Below, piece by piece: positions 1 through 10,852 of a stretch of DNA of 11,730 bases. The stretch is from the NCBI GenBank assembly GCA_947176635.1, contig CAMWRJ010000008.1, positions 1 through 11,730 on the forward strand, in the 5' to 3' direction. The translations under genes were made by a program, and so were the position numbers. Numbering within the stretch: position 1 is the stretch's first letter; the number at the start of each line of letters is the position of its first letter. Source of the DNA: an uncultured Mycoplasmataceae bacterium. GTDB lineage: Bacteria; Bacillota_I; Bacilli_A; Mycoplasmatales; Mycoplasmoidaceae. Below the pieces are notes generated by a model. That model was not told the DNA's origin and searched no databases. It saw only the letters and a list, made by a program, of their open reading frames with translations.

Positions 1-298
1 TAATATCTATTTGAAAAGCATCATCATTTAAAAGTATTAATTTTTCATCTTTAACATATTTTGTTGCAATTAAATGATTTTCAGAATTCTTTTCAATTGA
101 GATAATTTTATCTAAATTTTTATTTTGTATTCATAAACTGCAAGAAAAACCATAAGCAGTACCAATTTCTAATAATGAATGATATTTATTTTTATTAATA
201 ATGCTATTAATTAATCTTGCAGTTTTTTTTCTAATAATTGGAATATTATTTAATTTACAAACTTTATATAGTTTTTTATTTTTTTTATAAATTAGCAT
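1..298 (-). CDS. O-methyltransferase, TrmR/YrrM-like (3' end outside window)
   Basis: The first 99 residues of a class I SAM-dependent methyltransferase; the rest lies beyond the left edge. Residues around 19-30 (NNIPIIRKKTARL) followed by LLEIGTAYGFS match the start of the YrrM/TrmR O-methyltransferase family, where this glycine-rich stretch is SAM-binding motif I. About 20 residues later IISIEKN supplies the acidic residue of motif II that contacts the SAM ribose. The characterised Bacillus member methylates 5-hydroxyuridine at position 34 of tRNA; that role here is inferred from family likeness only, and the substrate-binding part is not visible. The ATG at 298 is the only start before an in-frame stop at 308-310. 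It lies 5 nt after the stop of the upstream surface-protein gene, without a clear Shine-Dalgarno, so co-transcription and translational coupling are likely. Trp is encoded by TGA. Confidence 0.8.
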
Positions 299-303
299 TG
301 TTG

Positions 304-1476
304 TTAATTATTGTTTTCAACAGGATATGATGCTTTTAATCAAGTATAAAAAGAATTTGATGTTGGTTCAGGAATAACATCTTTATCGGTTTGTGCTTCT
401 CTTAATGCTGAGAAAGTAAGTGATTGTGGAGTTGTTGAATCTGTTCCTTCGCTACCAGTATCTTCACCTGTATCTCCATTATCACCAGCATCTTCAGGAT
501 TAAATGAACCTTCATAAAAATCAACTAATTGTCCATTTTTATAACCTACAATAACACCAACTGTAGTGTCTATATCTTTTACTCTACTGTATAAAGGATA
601 ATTTTTTATAAATGATCATAAATCTCTAAATTCTTGTGCATATGATGATGAATCATAATATTTAACTTGAGAATCTCATGTTGTATATGTTGCAAATGGA
701 CTTGTTCTAAATTCAATTATTGCTGGTTCAATTTTTCAATTTACTGCTTCATATAATGTTTTGTTTTTTAAATCATCTGGAAGATTATCTGCATTATCTA
801 CAAAATTTGAAAATGGTAATTTTAAACTAGCATAAAAACTAGTAATTTCACTATAATTCAAATATCTTTTTACAATTGCATTTTCTTTAATATTTGTTTT
901 TACAAAATTAAATTTTTTAACAACAACATCTTTATCTTCAGTTGATAAATTTGAATAATTATCTTTAAAGCTTAATACATCATTTAAACAATTAGTAACT
1001 TCTGTAGCAATTATTTCACGACTTTGCAAAGTTCAAGGACCTAATGTTTGAACATAAGCGATAAATTCAGGTTTTGTACCAATGTTTTCATTTGAATGTG
1101 CATTGTTTAAAACATAATTAATTGCAGATCAATAATCACCTGATAATTCTTTGTTTGCATCAGACATTTTTTTAATTTTTAATTCTTCAATATCAGCTCC
1201 ATTTGGAACATCATATAAGAATTTGAAGTTACTATCAAAGCCTTCACTTCCAAAATATAAAACATAGTTACCATTATTAATTTTTTTAGTTCCTAATAAT
1301 GCTTCTTTAACAGAAATACTAGCTTTTGTATTTTTTGCAAATAATGAAGTATTAGAATTAATTTGAATAGTGCTAGGTGATGAAGTCAAAAATAATGATG
1401 GTAAGAATACACCAGCTGCAACAACTGATGATGTCCCACAAATCGCACCAATTGTAATTAGAATTTCTTTTTTCAT
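304..1476 (-). CDS. membrane-anchored surface protein, unknown function
   Basis: A 390-residue protein read through six TGA (Trp) codons. It starts MKKEILITIGAICG and has one hydrophobic segment at about residues 4-32, which would export it or anchor it in the membrane. Cys14 is not in a convincing lipobox (Ile at -1, very short h-region), so I do not call it a lipoprotein. The body (about 35-320) is soluble-looking with no domain I recognise; it includes YFGSEGFDSNFKFLYD and many aromatic residues. Then comes an acidic Gly/Asp/Thr linker (421-501) and a tail of roughly 40 residues ending PVENNN. The ATG at 1476 is chosen because AAGGA (1482-1486) lies 5 nt upstream; an in-frame ATG at 1497 has no such site. 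It is divergent from miaB and leads into the methyltransferase gene. Surface exposure is inferred. Confidence 0.85.
421..501 (-). other. acidic low-complexity linker in the surface protein
   Basis: This stretch encodes a linker of about 27 residues with the core GDNGDTGEDTGSEGTD, followed by STTPQS. It is made almost entirely of Gly, Asp, Glu, Thr, Ser and Asn, and its DNA is visibly richer in G and C than the flanking sequence. Short degenerate units of the form G-D/E-D/N-T/G recur. Such segments usually act as flexible spacers and may vary in length between strains by slippage or recombination; variation is an inference here. Acidic Gly/Asp runs can also bind calcium, but no strict calcium-binding repeat is seen. 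Confidence 0.7.
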
Positions 1477-1499
1477 TTTAATCCTTATAATAAACAATA

Positions 1500-1505
1500 A
1501 TTATA
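1500..1505 (-). promoter_or_regulatory. candidate -10 box for the surface-protein gene
   Basis: On the minus strand these bases read TATAAT, a perfect -10 hexamer, 23 nt before the ATG at 1476. Transcription would start near 1493 and give a short leader containing AAGGAT. There is no good -35 hexamer at the usual distance, which is common in mycoplasmas. In so AT-rich a region a chance match is possible. Confidence 0.4.
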
Positions 1506-1530
1506 GAAAATTATTTTAACATATTTAATT

Positions 1531-1563
1531 TATAATATATTTAATATTTCTAATCTTAAGGGG
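1531..1563 (+). promoter_or_regulatory. candidate -10 box and ribosome binding site for miaB
   Basis: TATAAT at 1531-1536 is placed so that transcription would start near 1543. AAGGGG at 1558-1563 is a good Shine-Dalgarno sequence 6 nt before the miaB ATG. No clear -35 box is seen. This would be the head promoter of the long plus-strand gene run. The opposing candidate -10 at 1500-1505 lies only 25 nt away, so the two divergent promoters would sit back to back. Confidence 0.45.
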
Positions 1564-1569
1564 TAAAAA

Positions 1570-4094
<2,525 letters not shown>

Positions 4095-4117
<23 letters not shown>

Positions 4118-4898
4118 TCTCGAACAACAAGAATCAGATAAACAAAATAACATTTTTAAAAGTGTTATTTTTGATAATAATACTAATAATTTAAAAACAC
4201 TAATTGAACTAAAAAATATTAATAAGTCTTTTAAAAAAACATTCTCTAAAAAAGAAAATATTGTGCTAGAAAATGTTAATTTCAAAATTTATGATGGTGA
4301 AATTTTATCTATTCTAGGAAGTAATGGTTGTGGTAAAACAACATTAACTGAAATCATTAGTGGTGTTAGCAATCCTACATCTGGCGAAATTATTAGTCAT
4401 TTGTCAAATAATGAAAAAATTGGTGTGCAATTTCAAGATATTAGTTTTCCATTTGGATTAACAGTAAAAGACGTTATTGAATTCCAAATTCAAATTTCTA
4501 ATAATGAAATTGAAAAAGAAGAACTAGAAGACATGATTAAATCTTTTAATATTGAACCACTTCTAAAAACAAGAGCTTCAAAATTATCAGGTGGACAACA
4601 ACAAAGATTAAATGTATTAATTGCTTTGATGTCTAAACCAAAAGTTTTATTTTTAGATGAATTTACAACTGGATTAGATATAGCAATTAGAAATCAAATC
4701 AAAAACTACATTTTAAAATTTATTAAAAAACATAATATCACAATGGTATTAATTAGTCATGATATAGATATTATTAAAGACATACCAGATAGATACTTAG
4801 TTATTGCAGATAAAACAGTTAAATTAAATGCTACTAAACAAGAAGTTATTGATGTATTTGGTAGTGTTGATAATATGATAAATTATTATGTTAGATAA
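4095..4898 (+). CDS. ABC transporter ATP-binding protein
   Basis: A 267-residue ABC ATPase that would power the permeases encoded next to it on the cytoplasmic face of the membrane. An N-terminal stretch of about 35 residues, rich in Asn, Gln and charged residues, precedes the domain, which begins at LIELKNINKSFKK. All catalytic motifs are intact: Walker A GSNGCGKTT (75-83), Q-loop near Gln114 (VQFQD), signature LSGGQQQR (164-171), Walker B VLFLDE (184-189) and the H-switch SHD with His222. The order and spacing fit ABC-2-type exporter ATPases such as those of drug, lipid or bacteriocin-immunity systems; the substrate cannot be named. The ATG at 4095 follows GGAGGAG. The gene overlaps mnmA by 23 nt and the first permease gene by 11 nt, indicating one tightly coupled unit. 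It contains no Trp codon. Confidence 0.93.
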
Positions 4899-5823
4899 AA
4901 ATCTGCAACTAGATTTTAAATATAGATCTAAATGTTTATCTCTTTTTTTGTTAATTAATAAAAATTTTTGAAAATCAATTATTGGTCCTATCTTTTCAAT
5001 TTTAATCCCTTTTATTTTTACTCTAGTTTGATACAGTATAGCATTAGCTAATAATCAACCTTATTTCTTTATTAACATGTTTAGTGGGATTATTATTTTT
5101 ACTGTTTTTCCATTATGTTTCTTTTCATTAGCCGCTACTAATTTAGAATTTAGAAAATCTATATTTTTAAGAAAATTAAAAAATGAAGGTTTAAGCAAAA
5201 TTAAATATTTATCAACTTTAATTGGTTATTATTTAATGATTATTTTTGGATTTTGTTTCTTAAATACATGCATATTCTTTTTATTTTGCACTAATCAAAC
5301 TGAATATAAATATACTAATGAAATAACAGGTGGAATTACAGAAACATTAACTTTTAAAGATGAAATGGCTCAAATCAATGTTTTATCTTTAATTGTAAGT
5401 TTCTTCTTAACAATTTTTCAATGCATATCATTTGCTTTATTGATTTCTATAGTAATTAATAACCCAATAACAATTCAATTTATTGGATTTGGGTTGATGA
5501 TCTTAACATTGACATTAGGTGGACAAATTGTTCCACTTGTTCATTGACCACAAATTACTTTTTTTAGATATCTTACATTATTTAATCCAATTGGTTATCC
5601 ATTCAATTTGATGAATATATCAATAATTTTGACTCCAAATTCAGAAATGAATAATATCTTTAATTTTTCTATTAATGTTGAAGCTATTAATAAACAAATA
5701 CTAATAGATAATTATATTGTTTATTTTGCTTGAGAAAAACCACTATTATTATTTGGCACAATTTTATTTAGTATTTTATTTTGCTATTTAAATATTAAAT
5801 ATTTTAAATGAACAAGAAGGTAA
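4888..5823 (+). CDS. ABC-2-like transporter permease, copy 1
   Basis: A 311-residue integral membrane protein with about six hydrophobic segments (near residues 29-53, 62-83, 109-134, 165-190, 195-220 and 285-305), the usual pattern of ABC-2 permeases. A cytoplasmic-looking motif, EFRKSIFLRKLKNEG (87-101), between segments 2 and 3 probably forms the coupling helix that touches the ATPase; it recurs in the next two genes. The region between segments 3 and 4 is polar (about 136-163), and a second polar region with conserved FNPIGYP lies between segments 5 and 6. The ATG at 4888 overlaps the ATPase stop by 11 nt, has no Shine-Dalgarno and is likely coupled. A later ATG at 5077 would delete segment 1. 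Five TGA codons encode Trp. It is strongly similar to the gene at 6744-7688, at DNA level too. Substrate unknown. Confidence 0.88.
4936..5823 (+). repeat. tandem gene duplication, left copy
   Basis: From codon 17 of the first permease gene to its stop, this sequence aligns with 6807-7688, initially at an offset of 1871 bp. Exact shared runs include 42 nt at 5217-5258 (matching 7088-7129) and 26 nt covering the codons for FWKSIIGP. Similarity is highest over the first three membrane segments and the EFRKSIFLRKLKNE motif. It is lowest in the loop after segment 3, where the copies differ in length by two codons. Confidence 0.85.
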
Positions 5824-5828
5824 GAAAT

Positions 5829-6728
5829 ATGAAAATTAATAAACAAAATCATAAATTAAATTTAGCAACGCTCAATTTGATGCACAAATACTTATTAAAA
5901 TCACTATGAGGGCTATTGATTTCATTAATTGTGCCAGTTACTTACTTGTTGTTATTTTTAGCAATTTCTATAAATAAAGATAATCCTGGGTTTTATATAA
6001 ATTCAATTTATGCAGTTCTTGGAATTTCAGTGTTACCAATTTCTTTATTAACAATTCCAGCAATGAATATTGAATTTAGAAAATCAATATTTTTAAGAAA
6101 ACTAAAATTAGAAAATGTTAGTAGATATAGATATAATTTGTTAGTTTTTACTTATTTCTTTCTTGTACAATTAGCAATTTGTTTAATAAATTTCATTTTC
6201 TATATATCAATTGCAGCGATTACTAAAAATATGGATTTATATTCAAAAAATATTAATATTTGAGATGCAATTAAAAAAATTAATTATGGTGCTGTATTTT
6301 ATTCTATTTTTATGTTACTTACAGTAGCAATATCTTTTGCAATATTATTATCTACATTTATTAAAAGTTCATTATTAGCTCAAATTATTTCAATTGGTAT
6401 TATCTTTTTGAGTTTATTATTTTGTGGAGTAGTTATTCAAATTGAAGAATGAGATAAGGTAACTTTTTTAAGATATGTTGCATTATTCTCTCCATTAAGT
6501 CAACCAATTTTATCAATAAATATTTCAACAACAATTAACTTTATAAATTTACAAACATGAGATTTTAGTTTAAACAATTTATTTGATTTCTCAAGTAATG
6601 TTGTTCTTGTAAAAGATAGAATAATATTCCAAAATTGATTTAAACCTTTATTTATATTTTTGCCAATTATTTATAGCAGTTTATTTTTAGTATTTGGTAT
6701 AAGAAACTTCAATTTTTCAAGTCGTTAA
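5829..6728 (+). CDS. ABC-2-like transporter permease, divergent middle member
   Basis: A 299-residue membrane protein with about six hydrophobic segments (near 27-47, 57-79, 104-130, 155-175, 180-205 and 272-292). It is clearly related to its neighbours through the motif IEFRKSIFLRKLKLEN (81-96) placed after segment 2, but the rest has diverged widely: the NPIGYP motif of the neighbours is replaced by SPLSQP. It ends in FNFSSR, a short basic tail like the others. The ATG at 5829 is 5 nt after the first permease stop, with GAAGG (5816-5820) about 8 nt upstream. Five TGA codons encode Trp. It may pair with one of the flanking permeases to form a heterodimeric pore, which is inference from the gene order. 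Confidence 0.86.
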
Positions 6729-6743
6729 TAAGGAGTATATAAA

Positions 6744-7688
6744 ATGATAAAAGAGAGAAACTTCAATAAAAATACTCAATTAGATTTTAGTGTGAAACCT
6801 AAATCATTATCATTATTTTTACTTATTAATAAATATTTTTGAAAATCAATTATTGGTCCTGTTTTTGGTGTTTTAATTCCATTCATTTTTATATTAGTAT
6901 TTTATGGAATGGCAACTGCTAAAGAAAGACCATACTTGTATATTAATGCATTTAGTGGTATTATTGTTTTCACTGTTTTCCCATTATGTTTCTTTTCATT
7001 AGCTGCTACTAATTTAGAATTTAGAAAATCAATATTCTTAAGAAAACTAAAAAATGAAAGTTTAACTAAAATTCAATATTTATCAATTTTAATTGGTTAT
7101 TATTTAATGATTATTTTTGGATTTTGTTTATTGAACACATGTATATTTTTCTTATTTTGTACTAACCCAACTGAATACAAAGTTGAAGTACAAAATAATT
7201 TTATAAACACTTTAACTTTTCAAGATGTAATTAGTAATATTAATGTTCTTTCTTTAATTGTTAGTTTCTTTTTATTAATCTTTCAAACAATTTCTTTTGC
7301 GTTATTAATTTCAACTATAATTAACAATCCTATAACAATTCAATTTGCTGGATTTGGTGTAATGTTATTAACTTTAACATTAAGTGGTCAAATCTTACCA
7401 ATTGTTCAATGAGTAGAAATTAGTTTTTTAAAATATTTAGCACTGATTAATCCAATTGGTTATCCCGTTAACTTAATGAATATTGCAACAATTTTTACAT
7501 ATACTCCAGAAATGAATGATATCTTTAATTTTGCAATAAATACTGAAGTAATTTATAAACCAGTAGTAGCAGATAATTATATTGTTTATTTTGGTTGAGA
7601 AAAACCAATATTATTATTTACTCCAATTATTTTAAGTTCAATCTTTTGTTTTTTAAACATTAAATTCTTTAAATGAATAAATAGATAA
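6744..7688 (+). CDS. ABC-2-like transporter permease, copy 2
   Basis: A 314-residue membrane protein, a close paralogue of the first permease with an N terminus five residues longer (MIKERNFNKNTQLDF). It keeps six hydrophobic segments, the EFRKSIFLRKLKNES motif from about residue 92, and the NPIGYP and DNYIVYFGWEKP motifs near the C terminus. Differences from copy 1 cluster in the polar stretch after segment 3 (PTEYKVEVQNNF here against QTEYKYTNEITGG) and near residues 225-275. The ATG at 6744 has AAGGAG (6730-6735) 8 nt upstream, so unlike copy 1 it has its own good ribosome binding site. It starts 15 nt after the middle permease. Four TGA codons encode Trp. Both copies look intact, so both are probably functional. 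Confidence 0.88.
6807..7688 (+). repeat. tandem gene duplication, right copy
   Basis: Partner of the repeat at 4936-5823, in the same orientation, with the middle permease gene between the two. Most DNA differences are third-position changes, so the proteins are more alike than the DNA. That points to a duplication kept under selection rather than a recent assembly error. Confidence 0.85.
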
Positions 7689-7745
7689 TTTATTTATTTT
7701 TTCAAGTAATATAATGTTTTATAAAGATAGATTAATTTAATTAAT

Positions 7746-7754
7746 TGTTATAAT
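7746..7754 (+). promoter_or_regulatory. extended -10 promoter upstream of fmt
   Basis: TGTTATAAT is a perfect extended -10 element (TGnTATAAT), 29 nt before the fmt ATG, giving a start of transcription near 7761. No -35 box is evident, as is usual for extended -10 promoters. The gap 7689-7783 shows no convincing terminator, so fmt may be read both from here and by read-through from the permease genes. A second TATAAT lies at 7710-7715. AGGAG at 7773-7777 is the fmt ribosome binding site. Confidence 0.5.
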
Positions 7755-7783
7755 AATTTATTTGAAGTTATTAGGAGAAAAAT

Positions 7784-8797
7784 ATGATTGATAATAAAGA
7801 ATTGTGAGAAAGATATATCAATGATACTTTGCATGAAATTGAACCTAAAGAAGAAGAAATTGAAAAGCTAACTCATAAAAGAGTAATATTTTTTGGAACT
7901 CCAGCCATTGCTAAAAGTGCTTTAGAATATTTAATGCAAGTTGAAAACATTGAAGTTGTTGCTGTTGTGTGTCAACCTGATCGTGAATTAAATAGAAAAA
8001 AAGAAATTATTTTTCAACCAGTAAAACAATTTGCTATTGAAAAAAATATTCCTTTATATCAACCTGAAAAAATTATTGAAATTAAATCTGAGTTAATTAA
8101 TTTAAATCCAGATGCAATCATTACATGTGCTTATGGTCAATTTGTTCCTACTTCTATATTAGAAATACCAAAATATGGCGCATTCAATTTACATGCTTCT
8201 TTATTGCCTAAATTAAGAGGTGGCGCCCCAATCCATTGAGCAATTATTAATCAAGAAACTAAAACAGGTTGAACATTAATGAAAATGGTAAAAGAAATGG
8301 ATGCAGGTGATTATTGCGATCAAATGGTTTGTGAAATTGAACCAAATGAAACAATGAGTAGTCTATATCAAAAACTATCTGATTTATTAGAACCATTCAT
8401 TTTATTTTATCTTCCAAGAATTTTTTATAATGATACAAAATGAATACAACAAAATGCTAATGATGTAACATTTGCATATAATATTAAAAAAGAAGATAGA
8501 TATTTAGATTTCAATTTAGATGCTAAAAGCATTGATGCTAAAATTAGAGGTTTAAATGCAAAACCGATAGCTTTATGAAATTTTAAAAATTTAGACATTA
8601 AAGTTTATGAAGCCCAAATATTAGATTCAAACCACAATTCAACAAATAAAATCATTTCATTATCCAAAGATGGAATTTTAATCTCAACATCAACAAATGA
8701 TATTTTATTAAAGATTATTCAATTACCAAATAAAGAAAAAGTAGAAATCTCTCAAATTTATCACAACGAATTTTATAAGGAATTATTTAAAGAATAG
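7784..8797 (+). CDS. fmt: methionyl-tRNA formyltransferase
   Basis: Transfers a formyl group from 10-formyltetrahydrofolate to the amino group of initiator Met-tRNA. The protein has 337 residues. The N-terminal Rossmann-type catalytic domain starts at about residue 32 with KRVIFFGTPAIA. The hallmark block FNLHASLLPKLRGGAPIHW (134-152) supplies Asn135 and His137, and MDAGD supplies Asp173; these correspond to the Asn, His, Asp catalytic triad of the Escherichia coli enzyme. The C-terminal tRNA-binding domain begins near residue 220 with AYNIKKEDRYLDF and GLNAKPIALW. About 31 extra residues, acidic and helical-looking (MIDNKELWERYIND...), precede the usual start. The ATG at 7784 is supported by AGGAG 6 nt upstream, while the later ATG at 7829 has no such site. 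Five TGA codons encode Trp. The next gene follows after 3 nt. Confidence 0.95.
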
Positions 8798-8800
8798 AAT

Positions 8801-10798
8801 ATGAAAAAATCAAAATATGTTTCAAAATATGATTATATTGCTTATTATACAAAACAAAAAGCAATGTGATTCTTTACAAATGCTGAAGTGCAAGCTGCTT
8901 TAAAAGCTCAATATAGTTTATATTCAATAAATCATGCTAGTGTCTCTGATGAAGATGAAGAATATGAAACTGATCAAACCACAGAATCTACATTTAATAA
9001 CTATAAAGAAAATAAATTTAATTATGATTCAACTGATTGAGAAAAAATTAATAATCAACAAGACTCAGAATATTTAAATGAATTTTTAAAAGAATTTATT
9101 AAAGTTAAAGATGCTGATAAAAATAATCCTTTAATGATTGAAGGGGTTATTATTGAAGAAAAAGCTAAAGAATTTATTATCAATAAATATAACAAAAATA
9201 ATCAGTTTAAAGTTTTTGACTTTGATAAAGAAAAACTAAATATTGATGATTTAGCACAAAAAACAAAAAATGTAATTTTATCTGAAACTAATGCAATTAT
9301 TTTCCAACCTACTTTTATTGATGAAAAAAGAAATATTGTAACTAAATGTGACTTTTTAATTAAAGAAGATGACATTATTACTATTATTGAAAATAAAGCA
9401 ACATCATCATGCAAATGAGTTCATTATTTAGATTTAGTTTTCCAAAAAAAAGTAATTGAAAATATTGATTATTTAACTAAATTTAATTTTTATTATGAAT
9501 TATGTCTAATAGCTTATGAAAAATTAAATAAAGGTGATGTTTCATTTATTACCACTAACACAATTAATCTTTCTAAAACTGTACCAGTTGATAAAAACTC
9601 AATGAGTGAACAAGAGATCCAAGATAAAAAAATTGGTATAAAAACTGACAAACGCAGTTTTGAAGATAAATCTATTGAAATTAATGAAATCCTAAATAAT
9701 TATTTTGATGAAGATAAGTTTAAACATAGTCGCACTAAAGCGAAAAAAACTGCTATCTTAGAATTAGATGTAAATTTTAATAAAGTAATTGAAGAATTAT
9801 GAAGTGTTAAAAATAGTTTAAATGAAGCTAGTTTACCTGGAAAATTTTATCCTTCATATAATGATAAATCAGAATTTAAAAACACAGATTTATGATTAGA
9901 TTTAAGAAAATTATATGCTAGTGAAGGTTATAAATTATTTGAATATTCAGGTAATGTTGTAAAACAAAATGGAATTGCATTAAAAGACTTTGAAAATGGT
10001 ATTCCAAACAATTTCCAAATAGAAAGATACTTCTTACCATCAAAACCATATGAAAATTATTTTGTTTATAATTCTAGAGATTTCAGTTATTTAAACAAAG
10101 AAGAAACTGAAAATCGCTTATCTGAACTAAAAGATAAAAAAGTATATTTTGACTTTGAAACAATCAATTCAGCTCTTAGAGTAATTGATAACACATATGC
10201 ATTTACTCAAATTGTTACTCAATGTTCAATCATTAAAACAATTGATTCACAAAATTACATTTCAGAATGTAATAACTTAATGATTGACCCAAAAGATATT
10301 AAAATAGAATGATTTAAACAAATTATAGATGATTTATATGAAGGTAGTGATTGTAGTTATATTGTCTATAATAAATCATTTGAAAATAGTAGATTAAAAG
10401 AAATGAAAGAATATATTAATGATGAAGAATATTCAGAAAAAATTAATATCATTATTGAAAACGTTTATGATTTAGCTGATTTCTTTACATTAAACAAAAA
10501 TTATATTCTAATTAAAGAATTAGGTGGTTTTTATTCAATTAAAAAAGTTTTACCTTTAATTGAAAAATATGCACCAAATATCTTTGTTGAAACTAAATGT
10601 CATGATTATAAAAAACTAAATATTAATAATGGTGCTTTATGTCAACAAAAAACAGCATGTAGATTCTTAAATTTAGTTGATGATAATGAATGAAATCAAA
10701 TTGTACATGATTCTAAAATCTATTGTGAAAATGATGTTAGAGCCATGATTGCAGTGTATTATTTTATTAAAGATTTCTTAATGAAAAATATTAAATAA
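8801..10798 (+). CDS. DUF2779 protein, predicted PD-(D/E)XK plus DnaQ-like nuclease
   Basis: A 665-residue soluble protein. The opening SKYDYIAYYTKQKAMWFF (8-25) resembles the start of RecB/Cas4-like nucleases of the DUF2779 and TM0106 type, but the cysteine usual in the qCP position is absent. Asp184 (TKCDFLI) and Glu197-x-Lys199 (ENKA) fit a PD-(D/E)XK site, with QKKVIEN downstream. The C-terminal part carries DEDD-exonuclease-like motifs: Asp451-Phe-Glu453-Thr (YFDFET), Asn524/Glu528 (VYNKSFE) and Asp645 (YCENDVRAM), matching the DUF2779 domain. I infer a DNA- or RNA-processing nuclease; its true substrate is unknown. Seven TGA codons encode Trp. The ATG at 8801 lies 3 nt after fmt with no strong Shine-Dalgarno (AAGGA at about 8777 is too far), suggesting coupling to fmt. 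It ends before a terminator hairpin. Confidence 0.85.
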
Positions 10799-10804
10799 TG
10801 ATTA

Positions 10805-10844
10805 AAAAACAAGATCTTGTCTTAAAAAGCAAAATCTTGTTTTT
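10805..10844. terminator. Rho-independent terminator, probably bidirectional
   Basis: Perfect 11-bp inverted repeat: AAAAACAAGAT at 10805-10815 and ATCTTGTTTTT at 10834-10844, with an 18-nt loop. The outer part is an A-tract on the left and a T-tract on the right, so on either strand the RNA hairpin ends in U residues. It lies between two convergent genes whose stops are at 10798 and 10853, exactly where a shared terminator is expected. The stem is AT-rich with few GC pairs, typical of mycoplasmas. The left arm also sits in a small palindrome, ACAAGATCTTGT, which could form an alternative hairpin. Confidence 0.75.
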
Positions 10845-10852
10845 GTTTGTTA

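Noticed and set aside
1435..1476. Lipobox around Cys14 of the surface protein
   Set aside because: Ile precedes the Cys and the hydrophobic core before it is only about ten residues, while hydrophobicity continues well past it; an uncleaved anchor or ordinary signal fits better.
5077..5079. ATG 5077 as the start of the first permease
   Set aside because: It would remove the first membrane segment, which is conserved in the third permease; the frame is open through TGA Trp codons back to the ATG at 4888.
7689..7783. Possible small RNA, riboswitch or terminator in the gap before fmt
   Set aside because: Only AT-rich sequence with a promoter-like element and an AGGAG site; no stable hairpin or known riboswitch core is visible.
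9202..9414. Minus-strand open frame of about 70 codons
   Set aside because: Antisense to the DUF2779 gene, with no initiation signals and no recognisable protein features.
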